Part shown: positions 17,778-25,174 of the stretch, piece after piece
Layout of the letters: each line of letters starts with the position of its first letter
Numbering within the stretch: the stretch's first letter is position 1
Assembly (NCBI RefSeq): GCF_007747445.1
Contig: NZ_CP036425.1
Span: 1,844,175-1,908,174 of the forward strand
Origin: Poriferisphaera corsica
Lineage (GTDB): Bacteria > Planctomycetota > Phycisphaerae > Phycisphaerales > Phycisphaeraceae
Reading direction: 5' to 3'
DNA: 64,000 nucleotides
Position numbers and translations under genes: made by a program
Notes under the pieces: generated by a model
The model's database searches: none
What the model saw: the letters and a program-made list of their open reading frames with translations, nothing else
What the model was told of the DNA's origin: nothing

Positions 17778-17954
17778 GTTGAACAAGACTGGTATATTGC
17801 TGGAGCCAAGATTCAATATAGATGTTTACCGGGAATATTTTTAGACGAAAAGAATTTTTTTGATGGTCGCATGAACGCCGCATTTGGATATAGAAAAGGT
17901 CTAAGTCATAATCTTGCGCACAAAAACATACTTTTGCATTCAATGGTGTATTAA
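17778..17954 (+). pseudogene. Possible glycosyltransferase C-terminal remnant
   Basis: An open stretch of 58 codons without a start ends in TAA at 17952-17954. Its translation (VEQDWYIAGAKIQYRCLP, then G-I-F-L-D-E, then F-G-Y-R-K-G-L-S-H and N-L-A-H-K-N-I-L-L) resembles the tail of family 2 glycosyltransferases, where D-x-x-x-x-x-x-x-G-x-x-I-x-Y is followed by a hydrophobic strand and an R/K-N-I/L-L helix. No upstream part of the gene is found. This is a weak resemblance only. Confidence 0.3.
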
Positions 17955-18237
17955 TATAAGTGTGCGAATACTGCCTTTTTCTACCTAAAACTGATCGATT
18001 TACGATCGTTTTTCTCTATTCTTAACGTAAAAGGGTGAAAAGTTAATATTTCAAAAATTTCTAAGAATTGCTCTAACTTTCGGTTGAACAATCACTTCGA
18101 CAAGTGCTGAACAAAATGCGCGCACAGTAATTTATTCGCGGGCGCAATTGCGCGCACATATTATGCCCGGTCTTATACAGAATTCCCGCGCATGTTTGAC
18201 TCAACATGCGAACGAAAATTTCTACCAACCTAAAAAT
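17955..18237. other. AT-rich gap at the strand-composition switch
   Basis: The region lies between the FkbM patch and the convergent pseudouridine synthase gene. It contains repeated GCGCAC-type words (TGCGCGCAC at about 18117 and again at about 18152) and TGATCGATTTACGATCG. I see no gene, no run of DnaA boxes and no tRNA. The C-rich to G-rich change of the + strand happens across this gap. Confidence 0.4.
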
Positions 18238-19464
18238 TCAAAACTGAAAGTCGTCTGGTTCGGGCGTTGCTTTGGCAAGGTCGATATGAGTGCCTTTGGT
18301 GACGACTGGGAGATCGATTTTTTGTTGCCGCAGGTGGTGGATCAGGGTGCGCATCGGCTCGTGAACCTTGGCCGTAAACACCATGTCCTCTTTCTTAATC
18401 GGATGCCTAAGTCCAAGCATAGCAGCATGTAACGCCGGTGTGGCCATCAGCATGTCGTCCCGTTCTTTGGACGCATTCTCGATCGCAATCCCGTCCTGCT
18501 TGCTACGAGCGAAGGTCATACTCACTCGGCTGCCAGCCGCGATGGGGGGGTCTTTAAGTTCTTTCAGGCCAACAGGTTCCCCGCCGTAGATGATGTCGCC
18601 GACGAGTGGATGCCCGATGTACTGCATGTGGACGCGGATCTGGTGCGTTCGACCAGTTTTAAGCTCCATCTCCACCAGCGCGTAACCTTTGTACTGCTCG
18701 CGAACTCTGTAAATCGTTACTGATGGTTTACTTACAGAGTCATGCCGGATCGCCATCGCTTCGCGATAAGTCGGATGTTTGGCAATTGGCTCATCAATCA
18801 CCGCTCCTGCAGGATCAGGATTCCCATGCACGACTGCCAGATAAACCTTAAGGTTGGTGCGGTCTTCAAACTGTTTCGCGATCAGCCAATGCGGTTCTTC
18901 CTGTTTTCCAACCACAATCACGCCGGTGGTGTTTTTATCGAGCCTGTGAATCACGCCCGGCCGGGCGTCTTCCGCGCCGACTCTTGAAAGTTTGGAACTC
19001 CCTGCTGTACCGTCATTTAGCACCGTTGAGTTGTTCTGAAAATGGTAACTCAAGCCGTTAAGCAGCGTCCCATTGAGTCGGCCACGGGCGGGGTGAACGA
19101 TCAGATTCGCTTGCTTATTTACGACGATAAACCCGTCATCCTCATAGATGATATCCATGGGAATCGGCTCGGGATTCAAGTCCGATGCCGGCTTCGGCGG
19201 AACCATAACATCGACCACATCCCCAGCTTTTAATTTCGTGCTTGGCTTGGGGAGTTTGTTGTTCACTTTCACACCTTCAAGTGCGATGAGCTTTTGGATC
19301 TGATGGCGAGATAAACCTTTAAGTCGATTTTGCAGGTATTTATCAAGTCGCAGAGACGCGTCTTTAGAGAGCGTGTAGCGGACACGTTCGCCGCCTTCGA
19401 GTTCGTCAGGCAGTTCCTCGAACATATCGTCTTCAGGTATTTTATCGCGGTCTATCTTACGCAT
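18238..19464 (-). CDS. RluA-family 23S rRNA/tRNA pseudouridine synthase
   Basis: A 408-residue protein. It has an acidic lead, an S4 RNA-binding domain at about residues 33-85 (L-R-L-D-K-Y-L-Q-N-R-L-K-G-L-S-R-H-Q-I-Q-K-L-I) and a catalytic RluA domain with G-V-I-H-R-L-D-K-N-T-T-G-V-I-V-V-G, in which the Asp is the catalytic nucleophile. Later come K-T-G-R-T-H-Q-I-R-V-H and H-P-L-V-G-D. It converts uridine to pseudouridine in RNA; RluD, for helix 69 of 23S rRNA, is the commonest housekeeping member with S4, but the target cannot be fixed. The C-terminal 90 residues after the core are longer than in E. coli RluD. Confidence 0.93.
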   Translation of the reverse strand: MRKIDRDKIPEDDMFEELPDELEGGERVRYTLSKDASLRLDKYLQNRLKGLSRHQIQKLIALEGVKVNNKLPKPSTKLKAGDVVDVMVPPKPASDLNPEPIPMDIIYEDDGFIVVNKQANLIVHPARGRLNGTLLNGLSYHFQNNSTVLNDGTAGSSKLSRVGAEDARPGVIHRLDKNTTGVIVVGKQEEPHWLIAKQFEDRTNLKVYLAVVHGNPDPAGAVIDEPIAKHPTYREAMAIRHDSVSKPSVTIYRVREQYKGYALVEMELKTGRTHQIRVHMQYIGHPLVGDIIYGGEPVGLKELKDPPIAAGSRVSMTFARSKQDGIAIENASKERDDMLMATPALHAAMLGLRHPIKKEDMVFTAKVHEPMRTLIHHLRQQKIDLPVVTKGTHIDLAKATPEPDDFQF

Positions 19465-19830
19465 AGGTTTACTGCTTTAATGTCGCTTATGGTTGTTGCG
19501 AGACCTTAGTCTAATCGAATATTAGAAGGTAAGGGTGAGCTTGCGGGTTGCGCCGCTGCGGTTGGATTTACTGCGGTATACGGGTGGGTTTGCGGTGCTG
19601 TGATTGGTGGGCTGTACATAGGTGTCTATGTTGTGGTGAATCTGTGTGCTTGGTGTTGGTTGTAGGTGATTTTTCTGGGGGGAGGAGGGAGTGCGGATTG
19701 AGCGTGAGATACGTTGAGGAGGGGAGGGGTGAGATAAAAACTGCCCGGTTTAGGCCGGGCAGGGGGGATTCGGTTTGTGTTACTTGCAGGTGTGTTCGTG
19801 AGTTAGATCGGTTGCAAGTGATGTGTCATT
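19465..19830. other. G-rich intergenic region
   Basis: A 366-base gap upstream of the pseudouridine synthase and downstream of the TPR-like gene. The + strand is extremely G/T-rich. It holds a terminator (19735-19762) for the upstream minus-strand gene; otherwise I see no gene. Confidence 0.4.
19735..19762 (-). terminator. Terminator of the anchored TPR-like gene
   Basis: CTGCCCGG and CCGGGCAG form an 8-bp stem over a short loop; on the minus strand TTTTTA follows. Confidence 0.8.
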
Positions 19831-20577
19831 TTACTGGTTTTCAGTGGGAACTGCCGCCGGTTCTGTGGCTGGTGCTGCGGGTAAAGCGGGCGTGATTTCA
19901 GTTGCGGGGATTGAACCTGGTGCGGCTGCTTCGGGTGTGGTTGCTTCCGGGGTGAACTTAGGAAGTTCAGCTTCCGGGGCGAACTTGATTGGGGATTCGA
20001 TCTCTGGGAGCAGAGTAATACGGAGTTCCGCTTGCTTTTTAATCGCAGGCAGGCTGGCTGCCTCTGCAATCGTGATGGTTTCGTCGTAGTAACCTTTGGC
20101 GGCTGACCAGTTGGCTTGTGACTCAGCAATGGAGGCGAGGCCTAACTTGGCATTAGAGATCCAGATTGGCTCCTTGGTGAGCTTGATGACACTTTCGTAT
20201 GCGGCTGATGCATCTTTGAGTGATTGGTCGCGGTCTTCCTGTGTGATCTCACCGATAGGCGGGGTTGAGCCTTCAGCGAGGTAGAGGTCGCCGGAGCGGA
20301 GGAAAGCCATGATGCGGACGGTTGGGTTGCTGGTGTCATTGGCGAGGTTGTTGTAGCTGAGCGGCGCGGAGGTTCCAGCGAGTGATGCCCAAGCGTCTTC
20401 GTGCTGCGTAGCAGAGCGATTGGTGAAGAACTTATAGAGGAAGAGTGAGAGAAAGAGGACGGTCACGAAGATCATGACCTGGTTGCCATACTTTTCCCAG
20501 AATATTTGAATGCGATCGACTGCGTCTTGCAGGTCTTCATCGCGGAATTTTGGTTCGGTGCTTCTCTTGTCGTCCAT
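19831..20577 (-). CDS. Membrane-anchored TPR-like protein (YfgM/TPR_21 type)
   Basis: A 248-residue protein with a cytoplasmic start of about 33 residues, one transmembrane helix (V-M-I-F-V-T-V-L-F-L-S-L-F-L-Y-K-F-F, about residues 34-51), then a periplasmic region with helix-turn-helix repeats (A-Y-E-S-V-I-K, A-K-L-G-L-A-S-I-A-E-S-Q-A-N-W-S-A-A-K-G-Y-Y-D-E), and a Pro/Ala/Glu-rich tail of about 50 residues. YfgM in E. coli has the same layout and works with the Sec translocon and periplasmic chaperones. The tail makes this protein unusual. It is a single gene between terminator-bearing gaps. Confidence 0.65.
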   Translation of the reverse strand: MDDKRSTEPKFRDEDLQDAVDRIQIFWEKYGNQVMIFVTVLFLSLFLYKFFTNRSATQHEDAWASLAGTSAPLSYNNLANDTSNPTVRIMAFLRSGDLYLAEGSTPPIGEITQEDRDQSLKDASAAYESVIKLTKEPIWISNAKLGLASIAESQANWSAAKGYYDETITIAEAASLPAIKKQAELRITLLPEIESPIKFAPEAELPKFTPEATTPEAAAPGSIPATEITPALPAAPATEPAAVPTENQ

Positions 20578-20739
20578 GGGGGTTGCGTTCCAGATGTTAC
20601 GGATGAACGGGTAATGTTTAGATTGGCTATTTTAGCGTATTTTAGGCGAGTGTGTGTGGGTGAGGGGCAGCGGGTGTCATGAAAGTTTGGATCGTGGGGA
20701 TTGAGGTATGAAGTAGAGGCTGGACCGCGATGTAGGGGA

Positions 20740-21258
20740 TTATTGCGTGATTTGGACGGGTTGCGGGAGATACTGAGTGGGGGATTGAGACATCATGGAG
20801 CCTGCAGAGCGTGGCTGAATGTAGATGGTAATGGTCGCGATGCCGACACGTTTGGAGAGGGTGATGCGGAGGTCTTCGGGGCCTTTGGTCCAGTTGAGGA
20901 TGAGTGATCGGGTTGCGAGATCATCCATGCGGTTGACCATCTCCCAGTTCGCATCGGTGAGGTGGGTTTGGAAGTACTGAATGAGTTCCGCGACATTGGC
21001 TTTGCCTTGGTAGGTGTGGCTGACGGTGCGGTAGAGGCCGTCGGAGGTTGCGGTGCAGCGGGCTGGAATAGGCTTGAAGCCGATGGGAACCATGACATCG
21101 GGGATGGGTGAGGTCGGGTCGGCTACGAGGCCCGGGCCGGACTGATTGGACAGGGGTTGCCAGTCGTCGGAGTAGCCGACGAAGGCGGGTATGGGGGTGT
21201 TGTTGCATGCGGTGAGCAGTGGCAGGAGGAAGAGAGTTAAGATGGCGAGTTTCTTCAT
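20740..21258 (-). CDS. Hypothetical lipoprotein
   Basis: A 172-residue protein with a classical lipoprotein signal: MKKLAILTLFLLPLLTAC, with the lipidated Cys at about residue 18. The mature part has a probable alpha/beta domain (Y-R-T-V-S-H-T-Y-Q-G-K-A-N-V-A-E-L-I-Q-Y-F, then W-T-K-G-P-E-D-L-R-I-T-L-S-K, then A-T-I-T-I-Y-I-Q-P). I do not recognise a named family. I chose the ATG at 21258; one at 21270 would add four residues. It follows the Lpo cluster on the same strand but after a terminator, so it is probably a separate unit in the same envelope-protein neighbourhood. Confidence 0.7.
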   Translation of the reverse strand: MKKLAILTLFLLPLLTACNNTPIPAFVGYSDDWQPLSNQSGPGLVADPTSPIPDVMVPIGFKPIPARCTATSDGLYRTVSHTYQGKANVAELIQYFQTHLTDANWEMVNRMDDLATRSLILNWTKGPEDLRITLSKRVGIATITIYIQPRSAGSMMSQSPTQYLPQPVQITQ

Positions 21259-21477
21259 GTTGTTACCCATCCAGTTTGGCGGTGTGCAGGGGCCATATTT
21301 CCTATATTGACAAGAGTTTATCTGATGTGGGTGGGATCAGCAATTGATATTTGCCGTTCTTGAAGATGAGTTGATGGTGTTCATATCAAAGTGCTGCTTT
21401 TTGGGTTGTTTTGTCGTCAAAAAAAGGTTTTCGTTATTGACGGTAATGTGGTCACTGTAGTTGGAATTGGAGTGTAA

Positions 21478-21512
21478 AAAAAGCCGACGTTTTTGAAGCG
21501 TCGGCTTTTGCT
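21478..21512 (-). terminator. Terminator of the lpoB gene cluster
   Basis: AAGCCGACG pairs with CGTCGGCTT over a 9-base loop, and on the minus strand seven T residues follow. It lies about 20 bases after the lpoB stop codon and closes the run of envelope genes transcribed from 26467. Confidence 0.85.
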
Positions 21513-21532
21513 TTTATGTGAGATTATGCAGA

Positions 21533-22135
21533 TTACCAGCCGACTGCTGCCTTGCCGCCTTGCTTGGTGATCATTTTTTCATCTTCCCAGACGGCGAGGC
21601 CAGAGTTCACCTCGGTGAGAGACATCTGGAAGATGTAGGTGGTCTGGCGTGTGCGGCCAGCACGGACTTTGTTCTCAAGAAGCTTGAGGGTCATGGTGTA
21701 GTCTGGTTTTGGTGGGGCAGGGTTGTCGGAGAGGAATGCGTTGACTTGTTGCTGACGAGTTGCGATGGCGTCTTCTGTACCTGTGGTGCCACCTTTTGAG
21801 TTCATGGTGGTGAAGGTCTGAGCAACGCCGGCTTTGTTGAGCGTGACGCGAACTTTCTTGATGATGCGATCACGGTCGATGTGCTGCGAGGTGTTGTTGA
21901 CGTAGCTAGAGATGGCGATTTTAGAGGGCTTGCCGTTTTGACCAAGGACACCTGCTTGGAGGAGTGATTGGGACATTTCAGCGGCAGCGTCCATGGCGTC
22001 TTGGATGTCGAGGCCGGAGACGGTGGTGATCGTTTGGGTGCCAGTGGGGTCGATACGCTGAGCGGAGGGGCCGCTGCAGCCTGTGAGGGCGGCGGCGCCG
22101 ATGGTGAGGCTCAATGCGAGCGCGAGCTTGTTCAT
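21533..22135 (-). CDS. lpoB: Penicillin-binding protein activator LpoB
   Basis: A 200-residue outer-membrane lipoprotein (signal ending L-T-G-C, Cys at about residue 20). After a short linker it has the LpoB fold: D-A-A-A-E-M-S-Q-S-L-L, K-I-A-I-S-S-Y-V-N-N-T-S-Q-H-I-D, D-Y-T-M-T-L-K-L-L-E and a final T-Y-I-F-Q-M-S-L-T-E-V-N-S-G-L-A-V-W-E-D-E-K. In E. coli LpoB reaches through the periplasm to activate PBP1B, the bifunctional peptidoglycan synthase. It lacks the long disordered linker of the E. coli protein. It is preceded by the YcfL-like and COG3014-like genes, a combination also seen in gammaproteobacteria. This supports a peptidoglycan wall in this organism. Confidence 0.88.
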   Translation of the reverse strand: MNKLALALSLTIGAAALTGCSGPSAQRIDPTGTQTITTVSGLDIQDAMDAAAEMSQSLLQAGVLGQNGKPSKIAISSYVNNTSQHIDRDRIIKKVRVTLNKAGVAQTFTTMNSKGGTTGTEDAIATRQQQVNAFLSDNPAPPKPDYTMTLKLLENKVRAGRTRQTTYIFQMSLTEVNSGLAVWEDEKMITKQGGKAAVGW

Positions 22136-22220
22136 GTTTAATACCTTTCTGAATGGTCTAATGGCTTATTAGGGCAAGAGCGCTAATAAGCCTTGTTTTG
22201 CTGATGTTGGGTTGTGTGAC

Positions 22221-22640
22221 TTATTTTGCTTCGATGAGTTGCAGGCGGAAGTCAGAGGCTTTTGGAGTTGGCGCGACGGCTGTGAGGAAACCTGTCTCTT
22301 TGCCTGCGAGAGTTTTTTGTTTCCAGCTTGAGAGTAATGAGGAGATGGACATGCCATTGGCATCGAGCCAATCGACGCGGTAGTTGAAGTTTTTGCGAGA
22401 ATGCGTCGTGTTTTGGATTTCGACTGAGATGGTGAGCAGGTCACTGGCGTTGCGGCTTTCACGGATGTCGATGACGCGCGCTTTCTTTTTGAGGCCGTCG
22501 TCGGTGAGGATTTTGCGTGTTGGGACAGAGTTATAGCCGGGAGTGCCAGCATCCGAGGCAACGGTGTTGACGGAGGAGGTGCAGCCAGCGAAGAAGAGCA
22601 GGGCGGCAACGATCATCGGGATGAATTTAGTAGTTTTCAT
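22221..22640 (-). CDS. YcfL-like (DUF1425) lipoprotein
   Basis: A 139-residue lipoprotein (signal ending F-F-A-G-C, Cys at about residue 20). The mature domain has alternating strands (A-R-V-I-D-I-R-E-S-R, L-T-I-S-V-E-I-Q-N-T-T-H-S-R-K-N-F-N-Y-R-V-D-W-L-D-A-N-G-M), an immunoglobulin-like pattern. YcfL in enterobacteria sits directly upstream of lpoB, exactly as here, and its role is not established. It is about 85 bases from lpoB and 62 from the COG3014-like gene, consistent with one transcript. Confidence 0.78.
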   Translation of the reverse strand: MKTTKFIPMIVAALLFFAGCTSSVNTVASDAGTPGYNSVPTRKILTDDGLKKKARVIDIRESRNASDLLTISVEIQNTTHSRKNFNYRVDWLDANGMSISSLLSSWKQKTLAGKETGFLTAVAPTPKASDFRLQLIEAK

Positions 22641-22702
22641 AGTGATATAGACGCCTCTTGTGTCTGTTTGGTTTTAAGCATTTTGTGAATCCGTACTGAG
22701 GG

Positions 22703-24130
22703 TTATTTCCTGAGGACGAATTGCGTGACCTTGGGGGGATGGCCTAGTGTGATCGATTTTACATAAACCACGTTGATTAAGCCCGAGTCGAGTTTGACTT
22801 CTTTGAAGAAGCCTTCGCCCAGGCCGATCTTAATTGTTTTGTCAGCAGGGGTTGCAACGCGGGCATACTGGAATTCTTTGGGGAGTGTTGCCCATGTACG
22901 GAGGTCAGCCTCGGCTGTTGCCGCTTGATAAATGGCTGTGCCTAGCTGAACCATGAATTGTACATTGTCGTCTTTTTTAGTTGCATTCTTTGCAGCCCAT
23001 GCGGCGGCTGCTTTAGTCGCGGAATTGAGGACGGTTTTTGTGACGATGATAGGCAGTTCATTGGTGAACTCTTGGGCGATGATGCTGTCCATACTTGCGA
23101 TGGGTTGTGTGGCAATGCGGCCTGCAGGGGTGGAAATGCTGATGGTTGCGATGTAGTTGTTGTGCATCCGAAGCGTTGGGAATGCCATTGCGACGTAGTC
23201 GACTTCGTCGTTGACGAGGAAGAGGGGGAGATCGATACGGACATCATCACGTGAAGGCGCGAGGCCGGCCTCGTAGATGACGTAGGTGATGGGTTCACGT
23301 TCTGAACCGGCCTGGAGGCGAAGAATAGCGTCGAGGTCTTGGCCTAAGTATGCGTTAGAAGGAACCATATTGCGGACACGCTGGAGTGAAAGGCGAGCTT
23401 GGTCGAGGTCAGAACCATCGAGCGAAGCATGCATGTAGTATATGCCTTGCAGGAATTCGGTGAATGGGTTGACGTAGTCGGCGTAGGCTTGGTGTTTTTT
23501 AAGTTCGGCAAACTGAGCACCCATGCTTGCTTTGAGTTTGTCGCTGTTTAGTGTTTTATCTGCGTTAAAACCACCCGACTTTTTCTTACGTTCTTGCTGG
23601 GCTTTAGCTTCTGCTTGCTCTTGCATTTTTTCAAGACGCTTAGCGTTTCGCGAGACGGCTTCGCGTTGCGCGTTGAGAGCCCGCTTCATTTCGACGCGTG
23701 CTTTGTCGACGTGGCCGAGCTGCATGTAGTTGAGTGCGCGATAGGTGTAGAGCATGATGCGGTCGTAGTTGTAACCGCGATAAGGAAGCATGTTCAGATT
23801 TGTGAGCATGGCGGCAGATTCATCGCCGATTTTGAATTCAGGCTGCATGTCCCAGTATTCAAACTGCTGATTGGCGATTTCAAAGGCGGCATTGCTTTGC
23901 TCGTATTGCTCAAGAGCTCGGTAGATTGAGCCTTTTTCAAGTTGTGCAATGATGGCGTTGCGGCCTTCGATATTTTTTTCGCTGTAGAGATCAATTTTTA
24001 CTTGCGCAGTTGCAAGATCGCCCTGTTGATAGGCGGATTGAGCATCGCGCAACGCAAGGTTGCTGCAGCCGGAACAGAGGCTGAGTGTGAGCGCGAGGAG
24101 TACGCCCCAGAATGTGTAACAAATACGCAT
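22703..24130 (-). CDS. COG3014-like TPR lipoprotein
   Basis: A 475-residue lipoprotein (L-C-S-G-C, Cys at about residue 22). The first third is TPR-like (D-A-Q-S-A-Y-Q-Q-G-D-L-A-T-A-Q, then Y-T-Y-R-A-L-N-Y-M-Q-L-G-H-V-D-K-A-R-V-E-M-K-R-A), followed by a charged coiled coil with Q-E-R-K-K-K-S, and a beta-rich second half beginning near Y-V-I-Y-E-A-G-L-A-P-S-R. This matches COG3014 proteins, which accompany LpoB and YcfL in several phyla. It probably acts in the periplasm on cell-wall or envelope assembly; the mechanism is unknown. Confidence 0.78.
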   Translation of the reverse strand: MRICYTFWGVLLALTLSLCSGCSNLALRDAQSAYQQGDLATAQVKIDLYSEKNIEGRNAIIAQLEKGSIYRALEQYEQSNAAFEIANQQFEYWDMQPEFKIGDESAAMLTNLNMLPYRGYNYDRIMLYTYRALNYMQLGHVDKARVEMKRALNAQREAVSRNAKRLEKMQEQAEAKAQQERKKKSGGFNADKTLNSDKLKASMGAQFAELKKHQAYADYVNPFTEFLQGIYYMHASLDGSDLDQARLSLQRVRNMVPSNAYLGQDLDAILRLQAGSEREPITYVIYEAGLAPSRDDVRIDLPLFLVNDEVDYVAMAFPTLRMHNNYIATISISTPAGRIATQPIASMDSIIAQEFTNELPIIVTKTVLNSATKAAAAWAAKNATKKDDNVQFMVQLGTAIYQAATAEADLRTWATLPKEFQYARVATPADKTIKIGLGEGFFKEVKLDSGLINVVYVKSITLGHPPKVTQFVLRK

Positions 24131-24186
24131 GGTGTTGTTTCTATCCGTGAAAGAAGGTGTCCATTATACAGACATGACGTTAAGAA

Positions 24187-25113
24187 TTACTGATTGGATT
24201 CATCGGAACGTGCGACATGAAGTTTTTCGACGCCGTAGTTCTCGATGAGCATGCCTCTCGAGAATTTCGGTGTGACTTGTGTGACTTTTATCTTGCCGAC
24301 GGGGATTTCTTCTGCGCCAAGTTCTTCGCCGGTATCCGGATCGATCATGGATTCGCCGGTGGCGTAGATGGTCCAGACCTGGTCTTTGGTTATGCCGGTG
24401 CCGTCACCGCGATTGATGGTGACGAAGTTGCCGGTGAGACCGATGACTTTGGCGGGGAAAAGGACATCCATCACGCGGTTGGCAGACTTGTCAGACATCC
24501 GACGGGCAAGCTCAGTGATAAGTCGATCGGAGATGCGGCCGTCGCCAATTGCACCTGCCATCTTTTGTGCACCATCTTTGTTGGAAATCTGGAAGTTGGC
24601 TGATTCCAGAAGAACGCCAGTGGTGTTGTCGTAAAGTTTTGAGATGGCGGAGAGGCGGATCGTACGTTTAGTTGCAAGCACTTGGCCGCCTTCACCTCTG
24701 AGGTGCTCGCTGAGATCTTGGTAGTCATCGACGCTGACGATCAAAGAGTATTTACAGCCTGCAACTTTGAAAGCTTGTGCGGTGTTTACGTCGGATGGAT
24801 TTGAAATAACGGATTGCAAATCTTGCTCGTCTAGAATAGTTTTCAGATCGCTACGTGAAACGATCTGGAATTTACGTGTATTGTGCATACGATCGATGAG
24901 CTGTTGATCCATCGATTGGGTGATGCGCTCAAGCGTGAGGTATTGGTTTGATCCTGCTTCTTTCGTAGCTGTTTTGATCGCATCGTTGATTTGAACAGCT
25001 TGAATCCCGATGGAAGGTTTGCTTGGCTTCTTAGCGGCTTGTGCCGTCACCATGTTCGGAACAAGTATCGTGACTACGATTAGTATTATTGTGTTTAACA
25101 GATTAGTTTTCAT
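24187..25113 (-). CDS. CsgG/LpoB-like secreted protein
   Basis: A 308-residue protein with a cleavable signal peptide (ending M-V-T-A-Q-A at about residue 26) and a CsgG/LpoB-type alpha/beta domain: Q-L-I-D-R-M-H-N-T-R-K-F-Q-I-V-S-R-S-D-L, I-L-D-E-Q-D, A-G-C-K-Y-S-L-I-V-S-V-D-D-Y, then R-L-S-A-I-S-K-L-Y-D and T-G-V-L-L-E-S-A. A C-terminal strand-rich extension begins near V-T-I-N-R-G-D-G-T-G-I. It lacks a lipobox, so it is probably periplasmic. It lies between the PEGA protein and the COG3014-like gene with gaps of 56-61 bases. Confidence 0.72.
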   Translation of the reverse strand: MKTNLLNTIILIVVTILVPNMVTAQAAKKPSKPSIGIQAVQINDAIKTATKEAGSNQYLTLERITQSMDQQLIDRMHNTRKFQIVSRSDLKTILDEQDLQSVISNPSDVNTAQAFKVAGCKYSLIVSVDDYQDLSEHLRGEGGQVLATKRTIRLSAISKLYDNTTGVLLESANFQISNKDGAQKMAGAIGDGRISDRLITELARRMSDKSANRVMDVLFPAKVIGLTGNFVTINRGDGTGITKDQVWTIYATGESMIDPDTGEELGAEEIPVGKIKVTQVTPKFSRGMLIENYGVEKLHVARSDESNQ

Positions 25114-25174
25114 ATCTCGAGTTTCTTTTCTAACTCATGGATTGATAGTCAGGTCAGTTGATGGGGGAGTCAGA

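Noticed and set aside
17622-18237. Chromosomal origin at the skew switch
   Set aside because: No DnaA-box cluster and no dnaA, dnaN, parAB or gid genes nearby; kept only as an alternative reading of the skew.
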